A stretch of 64,000 nt of DNA. It comes from Streptomyces cyanogenus. Lineage in GTDB: Bacteria > Actinomycetota > Actinomycetes > Streptomycetales > Streptomycetaceae. The notes beneath the pieces were generated by a model. It had not been told where the DNA came from. It saw only the letters and a program-made list of their open reading frames with translations, and searched no databases. This document shows, in pieces, positions 47,311-58,438 of the stretch. Position numbers and translations under genes: made by a program. Numbering within the stretch: the stretch's first letter is position 1; each line of letters opens with the position of its first letter. The DNA lies in assembly GCF_017526105.1 (NCBI RefSeq), contig NZ_CP071839.1:5967001-6031000 (forward strand), in the 5' to 3' direction.

Positions 47311-48000
47311 CTAGCCGTGCGGTCCCTTGGCGCGCTCGGCGCGCACCAGGCGCAGGTACCGCTCCCAGTCCCAGAACCGCCCCGGGTCCGTGTGGTCCGT
47401 GCCCGGCACCTCCACGTGGCCGATGATGTGCTCGCGGTCCACGGGTATGCCGTACCGGTCGCATATCGCCGCCGTCAGCCGGGCCGAGGCCGCGTACATG
47501 GCGTCCGTGAAGGACGCGGCATCCTCCACGAAGCCCTCGTGCTCGATGCCGACACTGCGTTCGTTGTACGACCGGTTGCCCGCGTGGAAGGCGACGTCCA
47601 GCTCGCGGATCAGCTGGGTGATCCGTCCGTCCTTGCGCACGATGTAGTGCGCCGCGGCGCCGTGCGCGGGGTCCTGGAACACCTTCACCGCCGAGGCGTA
47701 GCCGCCCTGGGTGACATGGACGACCACCCGGTCCACCCGGTAGTCGGCCGGCCGGTCCGCCCGCCGGTAGTTCGCCGCCGAGGCCGCCACCCAGCGCGCA
47801 CCCCGGAAGTCCACCGCGCCCGCCACCCGCGGCTTGTCCACCCCGGGCAGCCGCCACCACAGCCGCGACAGCTCCTCGCGGGCCAGCACCGCCGTGCCCA
47901 CGGCCGCCGCGGCCCCGCCGACGAGCAGCGCCCGCCGGCCCGGCCGCCGGTCCCCGTCGCCGGCCGTCGCCCCTGTGGTCGTCCCAGTCGTCGCCCCCAT
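47311..48000 (-). CDS. N-acetylmuramoyl-L-alanine amidase (amidase_2)
   Basis: 229 residues. A Gly/Thr-rich start, an arginine-preceded hydrophobic segment ([19 protein letters not shown], signal or anchor) and an amidase_2 domain (about 65-225). The zinc-ligand positions fit H in VVVHVTQGG and the H in [15 protein letters not shown], with the catalytic-side SVGIEHEGF in between. It cuts the amide between MurNAc and the stem peptide. ATG at 48000, 60 bp from the divergent mnmA start. It lies antisense between two genes that normally act together in tRNA thiolation. RRALLVGG could be a Tat-like signal, not certain. Confidence 0.87.
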   Translation of the reverse strand: MGATTGTTTGATAGDGDRRPGRRALLVGGAAAAVGTAVLAREELSRLWWRLPGVDKPRVAGAVDFRGARWVAASAANYRRADRPADYRVDRVVVHVTQGGYASAVKVFQDPAHGAAAHYIVRKDGRITQLIRELDVAFHAGNRSYNERSVGIEHEGFVEDAASFTDAMYAASARLTAAICDRYGIPVDREHIIGHVEVPGTDHTDPGRFWDWERYLRLVRAERAKGPHG

Positions 48001-48045
48001 GTGATCGTCAACGCATATCCGGCGGACCAGGTTCCCGCGCCCCCG

Positions 48046-48051
48046 TACCCT
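48046..48051 (+). promoter_or_regulatory. -10 box TACCCT of mnmA
   Basis: TACCCT ends 9 nt before the ATG; CGGACC sits 17 nt upstream as a weak -35. GGAAGG lies between the box and the start. Confidence 0.45.
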
Positions 48052-48060
48052 GGAAGGGTT

Positions 48061-49188
48061 ATGACTGACACCCCGCAGCGCACCCGCCCCCTCCGCGTCC
48101 TCGCCGCCATGTCCGGCGGTGTGGACTCCGCCGTCGCCGCCGCGCGGGCCGCGGAAGCAGGCCACGACGTCACCGGCGTCCACCTGGCGCTCTCCGCGAA
48201 CCCGCAGTCCTTCCGCACCGGCGCGCGGGGCTGTTGCACCATCGAGGACTCGCGCGACGCGCGCCGCGCGGCCGACGTCATCGGCATCCCGTTCTACGTC
48301 TGGGACCTCGCCGACCGCTTCCGTGAGGACGTCGTCGAGGACTTCGTCGCCGAGTACGAGGCCGGCCGTACCCCGAACCCGTGCCTGCGCTGCAACGAGA
48401 AGATCAAGTTCGCCGCGCTGCTGGACAAGGCGCTGGCTCTCGGCTTCGACGCCGTCTGCACCGGCCACTACGCCAAGGTGATCGTGAACGAGGACGGCTC
48501 CCGCGAGCTGCACCGCGCCTCCGACATGGCGAAGGACCAGTCGTACGTCCTCGGCGTGCTGGACGACAAGCAGCTCGCGCACGCCATGTTCCCGCTCGGC
48601 GACACGGTCACCACCAAGGAGGAGATCCGCGCGGAGGCCGAGCGGCGGGGCCTGGCCGTGGCCAAGAAGCCCGACTCGCACGACATCTGCTTCATCGCCG
48701 ACGGCGACACCCAGGGCTTCCTGGCCAAGCGGCTCGGCAGGGCCGAGGGCGACATCGTGGACGAGACCGGCACCAAGCTGGGCACGCACGAGGGCGCGTA
48801 CGGCTTCACCATCGGCCAGCGCAAGGGCCTGCGGATCGGCACCCCGGCCCCGGACGGCAAGCCGCGCTACGTCCTGGACATCTCCCCGGTCACCAACACG
48901 GTCACCGTCGGCCCGGCCGCCGCCCTCGACGTCACCGCGCTCACCGCGATCAAGCCCCGCTGGTGCGGCGCCGCCCCCACCGGCCCCGGCACCTACACCG
49001 CCCAGCTGCGCGCCCACGGCGGCGAGACCGAGGTGACCGCCGAGCTGGTGGACGGCTCCCTGCAGGTGACCTTCACCGAGCCGGTCCGCGGGGTCGCCCC
49101 CGGCCAGGCGATCGTGCTGTACGACGGCACGCGCGTGGTGGGCTCGGCGACGATCGCGTCCACCACGCGCGCGGCGGCGGCGGTCTGA
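48061..49188 (+). CDS. mnmA: tRNA-specific 2-thiouridylase MnmA
   Basis: Thiolates U34 of Lys, Glu and Gln tRNAs. 375 residues. The ATP-binding PP-loop is [13 protein letters not shown] (about 14-26); catalytic cysteines are C108 in [12 protein letters not shown] and C210 in [17 protein letters not shown] lies in the central domain. ATG at 48061. A cysteine desulfurase upstream (46030) is the probable sulfur donor. Ends 15 nt from a convergent hydrolase gene. Confidence 0.96.
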   Translation: MTDTPQRTRPLRVLAAMSGGVDSAVAAARAAEAGHDVTGVHLALSANPQSFRTGARGCCTIEDSRDARRAADVIGIPFYVWDLADRFREDVVEDFVAEYEAGRTPNPCLRCNEKIKFAALLDKALALGFDAVCTGHYAKVIVNEDGSRELHRASDMAKDQSYVLGVLDDKQLAHAMFPLGDTVTTKEEIRAEAERRGLAVAKKPDSHDICFIADGDTQGFLAKRLGRAEGDIVDETGTKLGTHEGAYGFTIGQRKGLRIGTPAPDGKPRYVLDISPVTNTVTVGPAAALDVTALTAIKPRWCGAAPTGPGTYTAQLRAHGGETEVTAELVDGSLQVTFTEPVRGVAPGQAIVLYDGTRVVGSATIASTTRAAAAV

Positions 49189-49203
49189 GCCGGCCCGGCG
49201 CCC

Positions 49204-49986
49204 CTACCCCGCGAAGTACTCCACCAGCACCGGGCCCAGCACGTCCGGCTCCACCGCGTGCGTCTGACCCGGCAGGACCCGGTACGTGCCCTGCGGCACG
49301 GCCTCCGCGACCGCCTGGCTCGCCCGGTGCATCCACTCCGGGCTCGCGCCGCCCGCGACCGCGAGCACGGGCACGGAGACCGCGGCCAGCCGGTCCCGGG
49401 GGAGCAGGCCGTCGCCCATGACCGCGTCGTCGTGGGCGAGGCTCGGGGCGAGGGCCTCCATGCCCGGCCACATCGGGGACTGGCGGGCGCGCTGGATCAT
49501 CTCCTCGCCCAGGCCCGTCAGGCGCAGGAACAGCTCCACCGCGTCCCCGCGCCGGCCCTCGGCGAGCGCCTTGGTCAGCTGCTCCTTGTAGGTGGCCTCC
49601 CGCGTGGCCCCGCCCGCCAGGTGGTCGGCGTACGGCACCTCGTACACCGCCGCCCGGCGCACCGGAAGCCCGCTCGCCGCCGCGTGCAGGACCAGCGCGC
49701 CGCCCGAGGAGACCCCGAACAGTGCCGCGTCGCCGCCCACCGCGTCGAGCAGCGCGGCCAGGTCCTCGATCTCGCGGTCGACCGCGTACGGCGGGGTGTC
49801 GCCGCTCTCGCCGCGGCCCCGCCGGTCGTAGACGACGGCCGTGCAGCGCTCCGCGAGGCGCTCCGCCAGGGGCAGCACGGTGCGGCCGGTGGACATCGCA
49901 CCGCTCACCAGGATCACCATGGGCCCCTGGCCGGTCACGTGGTACGCGAGGGAGGTCCCGTCGCGCGAAGTCGTCTTCTTGTCCAT
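49204..49986 (-). CDS. Alpha/beta hydrolase
   Basis: 260 residues, single alpha/beta-hydrolase domain without signal peptide. Nucleophile Ser in LFGVSSGGALVL (about 93), oxyanion-side segment ILVSGAMSTGR, and catalytic His in PGQTHAVEPDVL (about 245). The DRRGRGES motif is typical of epoxide-hydrolase/esterase relatives. Substrate unknown. It runs towards mnmA and is followed upstream by a DUF427 gene on the same strand with a 38-nt gap, so the two might be co-transcribed. Confidence 0.86.
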   Translation of the reverse strand: MDKKTTSRDGTSLAYHVTGQGPMVILVSGAMSTGRTVLPLAERLAERCTAVVYDRRGRGESGDTPPYAVDREIEDLAALLDAVGGDAALFGVSSGGALVLHAAASGLPVRRAAVYEVPYADHLAGGATREATYKEQLTKALAEGRRGDAVELFLRLTGLGEEMIQRARQSPMWPGMEALAPSLAHDDAVMGDGLLPRDRLAAVSVPVLAVAGGASPEWMHRASQAVAEAVPQGTYRVLPGQTHAVEPDVLGPVLVEYFAG

Positions 49987-50023
49987 GCCCGTGCAGACTG
50001 CCGTACGACACCGGGCTCACCGG

Positions 50024-50347
50024 TCATGACACGTCGGTGTCATAGAAGCAGTAGTGGTCCTTGATCTCCGCCACGCCCGGTTCGGGGTCCGGGTACGCCC
50101 AGACGAGATCGGGCGCGTCCGGCAGCGACCAGTAGGACGCCGTGCCCTTGAAGGGGCAGACGGTGTGCGTGTCGGAGGGCGTCAGCAGATCCAGGCGTAC
50201 GTCCTCGGCGGGGATGTAGTAGCGCACCGGACAGCCCGTCTCGCGCAGTTCCAGGGTGCGGTCGGACTCGGCGAGCACCTGCTCTCCGCGCACCACGCGC
50301 ACGTGCCGGTCGCTCTTCTGGATCGTGATCGTGTGTCCTCGGCTCAT
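50024..50347 (-). CDS. DUF427 domain protein
   Basis: 107 residues forming one DUF427 domain: RHVRVVRGEQVLAESDRTLE, then PVRYYIPAEDVRLDLL, THTVCPFKGTASYWS and a C-terminal WAYPDPEPG, all typical of the family. No enzymatic residue is established; the domain is common in actinobacteria as a small cytosolic protein. ATG at 50347; a longer frame upstream overlaps the divergent LOG-family gene and was rejected. Confidence 0.85.
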   Translation of the reverse strand: MSRGHTITIQKSDRHVRVVRGEQVLAESDRTLELRETGCPVRYYIPAEDVRLDLLTPSDTHTVCPFKGTASYWSLPDAPDLVWAYPDPEPGVAEIKDHYCFYDTDVS

Positions 50348-50400
50348 ACCGGTGCAGCGCCCGGAGGGGCCGTGATTCTTCCCGCCGGGGCCGGGCACCT

Positions 50401-50406
50401 TACGGT
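50401..50406 (+). promoter_or_regulatory. -10 box TACGGT of the LOG-family gene
   Basis: TACGGT ends 7 nt before the ATG at 50414, consistent with a leaderless transcript. Confidence 0.5.
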
Positions 50407-50413
50407 AGGTGGC

Positions 50414-50953
50414 ATGAACATCGGTGTCTTCCTGTCCGCCGCCGACCTCGACGAGCGGTACACGCGTCCCGCGCGTGAGTTCGCGGAACGGATCGGCAAG
50501 GCCGGCCACACCCTCGTCTGGGGCGGCTCCGACGTCGGTCTGATGAAGGTGGTCGCCGACGGCGTGCAGGAGGCCGGCGGCAGGCTGCTGGGCGTCTCCG
50601 TGGAGTTCCTCGCGAACAGGGCCCGCCCCGGCGCCGACGAGATGGTCATCGCGGCCGACCTCGCCGAACGCAAGAAGCTGCTGCTGAAGAAGTCCGACGC
50701 CGTGGTGATCATGGTGGGCGGCACCGGCACGCTGGACGAGGCCACCGAGATCCTGGAGCTGAAGAAGCACGGCCGCACCGAGAAGCCGGTCGTGCTGCTG
50801 AACACCGCGGGCTTCTACGACGGCCTGCGCGAGCAGTTCCGCCGCATGGAGGCCGAGGGCTTCCTGCCCCGCCCGCTGGCCGAGCTGGTCTTCTTCGCCG
50901 ACGAGCCGGCCGGGGCACTGGCCTACCTGGAGGAGCAGGCCGGGCGCCACTGA
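50414..50953 (+). CDS. LOG-family (TIGR00730-like) Rossmann protein
   Basis: 179 residues. The family motif P-G-G-x-G-T-x-x-E appears as VGGTGTLDEATEIL (about 99-112), with Val in place of the first Pro, and the earlier GGSDVGLMKVVADG fits the phosphoribohydrolase fold. Relatives split cytokinin-type nucleotides or other purine monophosphates into base and ribose phosphate. The ADExVIAADLAERKKLLL region matches the active-site arginine/lysine block. The exact nucleotide substrate is unknown. The next gene follows at 17 nt. Confidence 0.83.
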   Translation: MNIGVFLSAADLDERYTRPAREFAERIGKAGHTLVWGGSDVGLMKVVADGVQEAGGRLLGVSVEFLANRARPGADEMVIAADLAERKKLLLKKSDAVVIMVGGTGTLDEATEILELKKHGRTEKPVVLLNTAGFYDGLREQFRRMEAEGFLPRPLAELVFFADEPAGALAYLEEQAGRH

Positions 50954-50969
50954 TGCGAGCATGGCGGGC

Positions 50970-51659
50970 ATGGCTACTCATGTGATCACCGGGGCCGGTT
51001 CCGGCATCGGCGCGGCCGTCGCCCGCCGGCTGCACGCGCGCGGGGACGAACTCGTGCTGCACGCGCGCGACGCGGGCCGCGCGAAGCAGCTGGCGGCCGA
51101 GTTCCCCGGCGCGCGCACCCTGGTCGGCGACCTCGCGGACCCGGACAGGCTGTCCTGGGCCTTTTCGCACCAGACGCTCCCGGACCGGGTGGACTCCCTG
51201 CTGCACATCGCCGGCGTCGTCGACCTCGGCGACGTCGGCGACCTGACCCCGAAGTCCTGGCGCCACCAGCTCAACGTCAACCTGGTCGCGCCCGCCGAAC
51301 TGACCCGGCACTTCCTGCCGCAACTGCGGGCGACCCACGGCCACGTGATCTTCGTCAACTCCGGCGCCGGTCTGAACGCCCACGCCGGCTGGTCCGCGTA
51401 CGCCGCCTCCAAGCACGGCCTGAAGGCCCTCGCCGACGCCCTGCGCCAGGAGGAGCACGCGGCCGGCGTCCGCGTCACCTCCGTCTACCCCGGCCGCACC
51501 GCGAGCCCCATGCAGGCCAAGGTCCACCAGCAGGAGGGCAAGGACTACGACGCCTCCCGGTGGATCGACCCCGAGTCGGTCGCCACGACGATCCTGATGG
51601 CCCTGGACCTGCCGCGGGACGCGGAGGTCAACGACCTGACGGTACGGCCGGGGCGGTGA
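50970..51659 (+). CDS. Short-chain dehydrogenase/reductase
   Basis: 229 residues (ATG at 50970; an ATG at 50961 would add three). Cofactor motif TGAGSGIG (about 8-15), LHIAGVV in place of NNAG, catalytic Ser in IFVNSGAG and Y-x-x-x-K in SAYAASKHGL. The LHARD segment suggests NADP. Substrate unknown. The stop overlaps the GTG of the next gene, so the two are coupled. Confidence 0.9.
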   Translation: MATHVITGAGSGIGAAVARRLHARGDELVLHARDAGRAKQLAAEFPGARTLVGDLADPDRLSWAFSHQTLPDRVDSLLHIAGVVDLGDVGDLTPKSWRHQLNVNLVAPAELTRHFLPQLRATHGHVIFVNSGAGLNAHAGWSAYAASKHGLKALADALRQEEHAAGVRVTSVYPGRTASPMQAKVHQQEGKDYDASRWIDPESVATTILMALDLPRDAEVNDLTVRPGR

Positions 51660-52039
51660 CCGGGTCCGGCGGCGCCGGGATCCGGGCGTGGCTGGCCCAG
51701 GTCTGGCCCCGGACCGAGGCCGCTCTCGTCCTCGCGGGCGGTGACGTGGGCGTCCCGTGCGCCGACGGGCCGGTCCTCGGCGAGATCTTCGACGACGCCG
51801 GCCTCGCGGAGCTGCGCGGTCTCGCGACCGAGGGCGAGTTCACCGGCGACATCTGCCGGTGTCCCGGCAGCCTGACGGTGGCCCTGCTCGACGCGGGAGG
51901 CGCCGTCGCCGGTGCCGCCGGCCTGCACGGCGGCACCGACCTCGCCTGGGAGCGGGGCCGCTTCCGCAACAACCTCGCGGTCGCCGATCCGCAGGGGCTG
52001 TGCGCCTTTCTGCGCCGGTACGGCGCCCACTGGCTGTGA
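51656..52039 (+). CDS. Hypothetical protein, coupled to the SDR gene
   Basis: 127 residues from the GTG that overlaps the upstream stop (GTGA). I recognise no domain. The N-terminal third (GIRAWLAQVWPRTEAALVLA) is amphipathic; the middle holds a C-x-C in FTGDICRCPGSLTVALLD; the end is FRNNLAVADPQGLCAFLRRYG. No signal peptide or membrane segment. The coupling suggests a partner role for the dehydrogenase. Codon bias (G/C at third positions) supports that it is a real gene. Confidence 0.68.
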   Translation: MTGSGGAGIRAWLAQVWPRTEAALVLAGGDVGVPCADGPVLGEIFDDAGLAELRGLATEGEFTGDICRCPGSLTVALLDAGGAVAGAAGLHGGTDLAWERGRFRNNLAVADPQGLCAFLRRYGAHWL

Positions 52040-52059
52040 GACCTCCGGCCGGCGTTACG

Positions 52060-52065
52060 TACCCT
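52060..52065 (+). promoter_or_regulatory. -10 box TACCCT of the MetE-like gene
   Basis: TACCCT ends 6 nt before the GTG at 52072, suggesting a leaderless or near-leaderless transcript. Confidence 0.45.
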
Positions 52066-52071
52066 GCCGGG

Positions 52072-53079
52072 GTGAGCGAAAACAGCCAGTTCAGGTTCCC
52101 GGGAGCCACGGGCGTCGGCTCCCTGCCCGGCGGGGACACCAGGGAAGCCGCCAAGACGGTCACCGGCAGCTTCGAGGACTTTCCCTTCCTTCCGGAGCTG
52201 CCCGCGCGCGGGCCCGGGGCCGACATGATCGGCCGGACCGCCGGGATGCTGGTCGAGCTGTACGCGCGCGTGGAGCCCAGCGGATGGCGGATCGGGGACC
52301 GGCCGGGCCGGGACACCAGGCGGGCCCGGTCCTGGCTGGGCGAGGACCTGGACGCCCTGGAGGAGTTCACCCAGGGCTACGAGGGCGACCTGAAGGTGCA
52401 GGCGGTCGGGCCGTGGACGCTGGCGGCGGCCCTGGAGCTGAAGAACGGCGAGGCCGCCCTGTCGGACCCCGGCGCCTGCCGGGACCTCGCCGCCTCGCTC
52501 GCCGAGGGGCTGCGGCTGCACCTCGGCGAGGTGCGGCGGCGCGTCCCGGGCGCCCGGATCGTCCTCCAGCTCGACGAGCCCTCCCTCACCGCCGTCCTGC
52601 GCGGGCAGGTCCGTACCGCGAGCGGCTACCGCACCCACCGTGCCGTGGACCGGCAGCTCGTGGAGGCCACGCTCCGGGACGTCGTCGGCGCGCACGCCGG
52701 CGGCCCGGTGGTGGTGCACTCGTGCGCCCCGGACGTGCCGTTCGCGCTGCTGCGGCGGGCCGGTGCGGCGGCCGTCTCCTTCGACTTCGCGCTTCTCACC
52801 GAGCGTGACGACGAGGCGATCGGCGAGGCCGTGGAGGGCGGCACGCGCCTGTTCGCCGGTGTCGTGCCGGGCACGGACGGCCCGTTGTCAGACCCTGCCG
52901 GTAGCGTCATGGGTGTCAGGACGCTGTGGCGCAGGCTGGGGCTGCATCCGGGGCTTCTCGCGGAGGCGGTCACGGTGACCCCGGCATGCGGTCTCGCGGG
53001 CGCTTCACCCGCCTACGCGCGCCAGGCGCTCGCCCACTGCGTCCGGGCGGCGAGATCCCTCGCGGACAACCCAGAGTAA
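52072..53079 (+). CDS. MetE C-terminal-like methyltransferase (core methionine synthase family)
   Basis: 335 residues, a single barrel like the catalytic half of cobalamin-independent methionine synthase, without the N-terminal half. Zinc ligands match: H-x-C in VVVHSCAPD (about 220) and the later Cys in TPACGLAGAS (about 306); the homocysteine-side LDEPSL (about 165) is also present. Short proteins of this kind use corrinoid or folate methyl donors in some organisms; the donor here is unknown. It ends 15 nt before ligA and probably shares its transcript. Confidence 0.85.
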   Translation: MSENSQFRFPGATGVGSLPGGDTREAAKTVTGSFEDFPFLPELPARGPGADMIGRTAGMLVELYARVEPSGWRIGDRPGRDTRRARSWLGEDLDALEEFTQGYEGDLKVQAVGPWTLAAALELKNGEAALSDPGACRDLAASLAEGLRLHLGEVRRRVPGARIVLQLDEPSLTAVLRGQVRTASGYRTHRAVDRQLVEATLRDVVGAHAGGPVVVHSCAPDVPFALLRRAGAAAVSFDFALLTERDDEAIGEAVEGGTRLFAGVVPGTDGPLSDPAGSVMGVRTLWRRLGLHPGLLAEAVTVTPACGLAGASPAYARQALAHCVRAARSLADNPE

Positions 53080-55290
<2,211 letters not shown>

Positions 55291-55549
55291 CGGTTGAAGG
55301 CCACCCGATCGGCGCATATCAGATGCATACGGGTGGCCCGGGCGCATTCGGGCAACCGTCGGAGACCGCTGCCCGTGGAAGCCTTCCGCGGCCTACTGTT
55401 GAGGTGTGCGCCTGCCGTGCCCAGCTGCGGCTGGGGCACCTCCGTGCCCTCCAGGGGCCCGGGGAAGGTTTCTTCGGCGCGGAGCTGCTGATGGTTGTCG
55501 GGCATCGGGCCGCGTGGCGTGGGCACCGCCGGCTGTGAGAGGGACGGGA

Positions 55550-57787
55550 ATGGAACCGACCGAGAGCGCCGCCCCGGACTCATGGCTGCGCCTGCGCCGC
55601 CGGGCGGTCGCGTGGCGGGGGTACCGGTGGACCGGCCGGGCCGACGGGCGTACGGGCGGTCGGCCGCGCCCGGCCGGACCGGGCGCCGCCACCGAAGCCC
55701 ACGCCCCCCTGCGGGCCGTCGAGTCCGCCCCGGGCCTGGCCGGTGCCGAGGCCGAACGGCACCCGTCCTGGCCGGCGCTGCCCGCGGCCCTCGTGGCCGC
55801 CGCGGGCTTCGCCCTGGGCGCCGCCTTCTACCGCGCCTACATCGGCCACCACGCCCTCTTCCCCTGCGGCACGGTCGGCTGGTCGCTGGCCCTGCTGACC
55901 GGCGTCATCGTCGGCCACCTCGTCATGCTGGGCCGCGCCCGCTGGTGGGGCGGCACCGGCTCGGGGGCCGCCCTCACCCTCGCCGTCCTGCTGCTGTACG
56001 GCTGGGTCCCGGCCGGCCTGGTCAGCCTCACCGTCGTCGTGCTGGTCGGCATCGCCCGCCGGCACCGCTGGCGGCAGGGTGTGCTGCACGGCGCGGTCGA
56101 CGTCCTCGGCATCGGCGCCGGCGCCCTGCTGCTGGGCGCGTTCGGCCGGGTCCCGAGCGTCGAGTCGCCCTGGCGGCCCGACACCTGGAGCATCGCCACG
56201 GCCCCGCAGGTCGTCCTGGTCGCCGTCGCCTACCTCGCCGTCAGCCGCGGCCTGCTGTGGTACCTGCACTCCCCGCGCGGCGGCGGGGTGCCCACCGTCG
56301 CCCGCACCGCCCTGGTCCGGCAGGGCCTGGTCGCCGTGGCACTGCTCGGCATCGCGCCCCTGCTGTGCGTCGTCGCCGACGCCCAGCCGATCCTGCTCCC
56401 GCTCTTCGCCATCCCGCTCATCGCCCTGGACTCCACGCTGTGGATGGCCCGCGCCCGCGCCGAGGAACAGCTGCGCGACCCGCTGACCGGACTGCCCAAC
56501 CGGCAGTGGCTGCTGGAGCGGATCTGGACGGCCCTGGACGACGCCGAGCGTATCGGCGCCCGAGCCGCGCTCATGCTGATCGACCTCGATCGTTTCCGCT
56601 CGGTGAACGACACGCTCGGTCATCTGGCCGGCGACCGGCTGCTGCTCCAGATAGCCGACCGGCTGCGGCTCGCCCTGCCGCGCGGCGCCGAGGCCGCCCG
56701 GCTCGGCGGCGACGAGTTCGCCGTCTTACTGCCCGTCGCCGACTCCACGACGTCGGCCACCCGGGTCGCCCGCGGCCTGGTCACCGCCCTCAGCTCCCCG
56801 CTCGATCTGGACGGCCTCACCCTCGTCCTGGAGGCCAGCGCGGGCGTCGCCGTCTTCCCCGACCACGCCCTCGACGCCGAGGGTCTGCTGCGCCGCGCCG
56901 ACGTCGCGATGTACCAGGCGAAGCGGGACCGCACGGGCGTCGAGGTCTACGAGTCCAAGCGCGACTCCAACACCCCGGACCGCCTGGGCCTGCTGGGCGA
57001 CCTGCGCCGGGCGCTGGACGCGCACGAGGTGCAGCTCCACTACCAGCCCAAGGTCCGCTTCGACGGACAGGTCGCCGGCCTGGAGGCCCTCGTCCGCTGG
57101 GTGCACCCCGAGCGCGGCAAGGTGCCGCCGGACGAGTTCATAGCGATAGCCGAGTCCTCGGGGCTGATGCCCCACCTCACCGAGTACGTGCTGGAGACCG
57201 CGCTCGGCCAGGTCGCCCGGTGGCGCGCACAGGGCCTGCGGGTGCCCGTCGCCGTCAACGTCTCCCCGCGCGACGTCCACACCCCGGGATTCGCCGGATC
57301 GGTCGCCGCGCGCCTCGCCCGGCACGGGGTCCCCGCCGGAGCGCTCCAGCTGGAGATCACGGAACACGTCCTGCTGGAGGACCCGCAGCGGGCCGCCGAC
57401 ACCCTCGCCGGCCTCACCGGCCACGGCGTGAAGATGTCCCTCGACGACTTCGGCACCGGGTATTCGTCGCTGGTGCACCTGCGGCGGCTCCCCGTCAGCG
57501 AGCTGAAGATCGACCGCTCCTTCGTGGCCCGGCTGGCCGTCGACGCCCAGGACGCGGAGATCGTGCGCTGCACGGTGGACCTCGCGCATTCGCTGGGGCT
57601 GCTGGTCGTCGCCGAGGGCGTGGAGGACGACGAGACCTGGGAGCGGCTGCGGGACCTGGGGTGCGACGCGGTGCAGGGCTGGCTGGTCGCCGCCGCGATG
57701 CCGCCCGAGGAGACCACGGCGTGGCTGCTGGCCCGGGGCTCCCGGGGGTGGCAGCGGCCGCGCGCCGCACTGCCCGCGGCCGAGTAG
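55550..57787 (+). CDS. rmdB: Membrane GGDEF-EAL protein (RmdB-type c-di-GMP enzyme)
   Basis: 745 residues: a basic N-terminus, about eight membrane helices (about 75-300), a GGDEF domain (RLGGDEFAV near 386) and an EAL domain (LEALVRW near 511). EAL catalytic features are complete: EALVRW, NVSPRD, LEITEH, LDDFGTGYSS, ELKIDRS, VAEGVED. The GGDEF motif is intact, but the inhibitory RxxD reads RGAE. Position and architecture agree with RmdB (SCO5495, as I recall), a c-di-GMP phosphodiesterase affecting colony morphology and development. ATG at 55550 after GAGAGGGACGGG. The 260-nt gap before it contains TTGAAG-17 nt-TATCAG at 55293 as a possible promoter and nothing else clear. Confidence 0.92.
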   Translation: MEPTESAAPDSWLRLRRRAVAWRGYRWTGRADGRTGGRPRPAGPGAATEAHAPLRAVESAPGLAGAEAERHPSWPALPAALVAAAGFALGAAFYRAYIGHHALFPCGTVGWSLALLTGVIVGHLVMLGRARWWGGTGSGAALTLAVLLLYGWVPAGLVSLTVVVLVGIARRHRWRQGVLHGAVDVLGIGAGALLLGAFGRVPSVESPWRPDTWSIATAPQVVLVAVAYLAVSRGLLWYLHSPRGGGVPTVARTALVRQGLVAVALLGIAPLLCVVADAQPILLPLFAIPLIALDSTLWMARARAEEQLRDPLTGLPNRQWLLERIWTALDDAERIGARAALMLIDLDRFRSVNDTLGHLAGDRLLLQIADRLRLALPRGAEAARLGGDEFAVLLPVADSTTSATRVARGLVTALSSPLDLDGLTLVLEASAGVAVFPDHALDAEGLLRRADVAMYQAKRDRTGVEVYESKRDSNTPDRLGLLGDLRRALDAHEVQLHYQPKVRFDGQVAGLEALVRWVHPERGKVPPDEFIAIAESSGLMPHLTEYVLETALGQVARWRAQGLRVPVAVNVSPRDVHTPGFAGSVAARLARHGVPAGALQLEITEHVLLEDPQRAADTLAGLTGHGVKMSLDDFGTGYSSLVHLRRLPVSELKIDRSFVARLAVDAQDAEIVRCTVDLAHSLGLLVVAEGVEDDETWERLRDLGCDAVQGWLVAAAMPPEETTAWLLARGSRGWQRPRAALPAAE

Positions 57788-57799
57788 GCCGCGGCCGGC

Positions 57800-58378
57800 C
57801 TAGCGCCCCGCGAAGTGGCCGATCAGCAGTGACAGGCGCGTCTCGTGCGCGGGTGCCGGCAGTCTGCCGCTGCGCATCAGCGTCACCAGACCGTGCAGCC
57901 CCGCCCAGAACGTCTCCGTCAGCAGCCCGCAGTCCTCGCCCTCGGCCGCGATCGGCTCCACCGCGAAGCGCAGTTCGGCGAAGGCCTCCCGCAGCGGAGC
58001 CGGAGCCTCCTCGGTGGCGAACGGGAGGTCCACCAGGTGGGTGAACATCACGTCGTAGAGGGCGGGCCGGCGCTCGGCGAAGGACGTGTACGTCCTGGCC
58101 ACCGCCGCCAGCGCCTCCCGGGTGCCGTGCGCCGCGGTGCGGGCCTGCCGTAGTTCCGCCGCCAGATCGGCGCACCCCTGCACCGCGACCGCCGCCATGA
58201 TCGCGTCCTTGCCCTTGAAGTGGCTGTAGAGGACGGGCTGGCTGTACTCGATCTCCGCGGCCAGCCGGCGCGTGGTCACCGCGTCCCAGCCCTCGGCCTC
58301 CGCCAGCTCCCGCGCGGCCGTGACGATGAGCCGCTCGCGTTCCGCTCGTTCGCGCTCCCGGCGCGTCTGGATCGACAT
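57800..58378 (-). CDS. TetR-family regulator of the DUF4267 gene
   Basis: 192 residues: a charged start (TRRERERAERERLI), helix-turn-helix (about 12-55, TTRRLAAEIEYSQPVLYSHF) and C-terminal ligand domain. The ATG at 58378 is 8 nt after a TAGAAT -10 box on the minus strand, so the mRNA looks leaderless; an in-frame TTG at 58405 would place the operator inside the gene. It diverges from the DUF4267 gene across a 95-bp region with two copies of the palindrome CTAGC-3 nt-GCTAG. It faces rmdB; the two stops are linked by a small TAGGCC/GGCCTA stem. Confidence 0.88.
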   Translation of the reverse strand: MSIQTRRERERAERERLIVTAARELAEAEGWDAVTTRRLAAEIEYSQPVLYSHFKGKDAIMAAVAVQGCADLAAELRQARTAAHGTREALAAVARTYTSFAERRPALYDVMFTHLVDLPFATEEAPAPLREAFAELRFAVEPIAAEGEDCGLLTETFWAGLHGLVTLMRSGRLPAPAHETRLSLLIGHFAGR

Positions 58379-58386
58379 GCCTCGGA

Positions 58387-58392
58387 TTCTAG
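58387..58392 (-). promoter_or_regulatory. -10 box TAGAAT of the leaderless TetR gene
   Basis: TAGAAT on the minus strand, 8 nt before the ATG at 58378. It overlaps operator 1 (58389-58401), which explains autoregulation. Confidence 0.65.
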
Positions 58393-58401
58393 CAGCGCTA
58401 G
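58389..58401. promoter_or_regulatory. Operator 1 (CTAGC, 3 nt, GCTAG) of the TetR pair
   Basis: Perfect 5-bp inverted repeat with a 3-bp centre, followed on the plus strand by GCCAAA, the same flank as operator 2. It overlaps the TetR promoter. Confidence 0.7.
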
Positions 58402-58438
58402 CCAAACTGTCGGCGCTCTGCTAGCGTCGCTCACACAT

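Noticed and set aside
55495-58044. 849-codon plus-strand frame overlapping the GGDEF-EAL gene
   Set aside because: Arg/Pro/Ala-rich out-of-frame reading of the same DNA; the other frame has all catalytic motifs.
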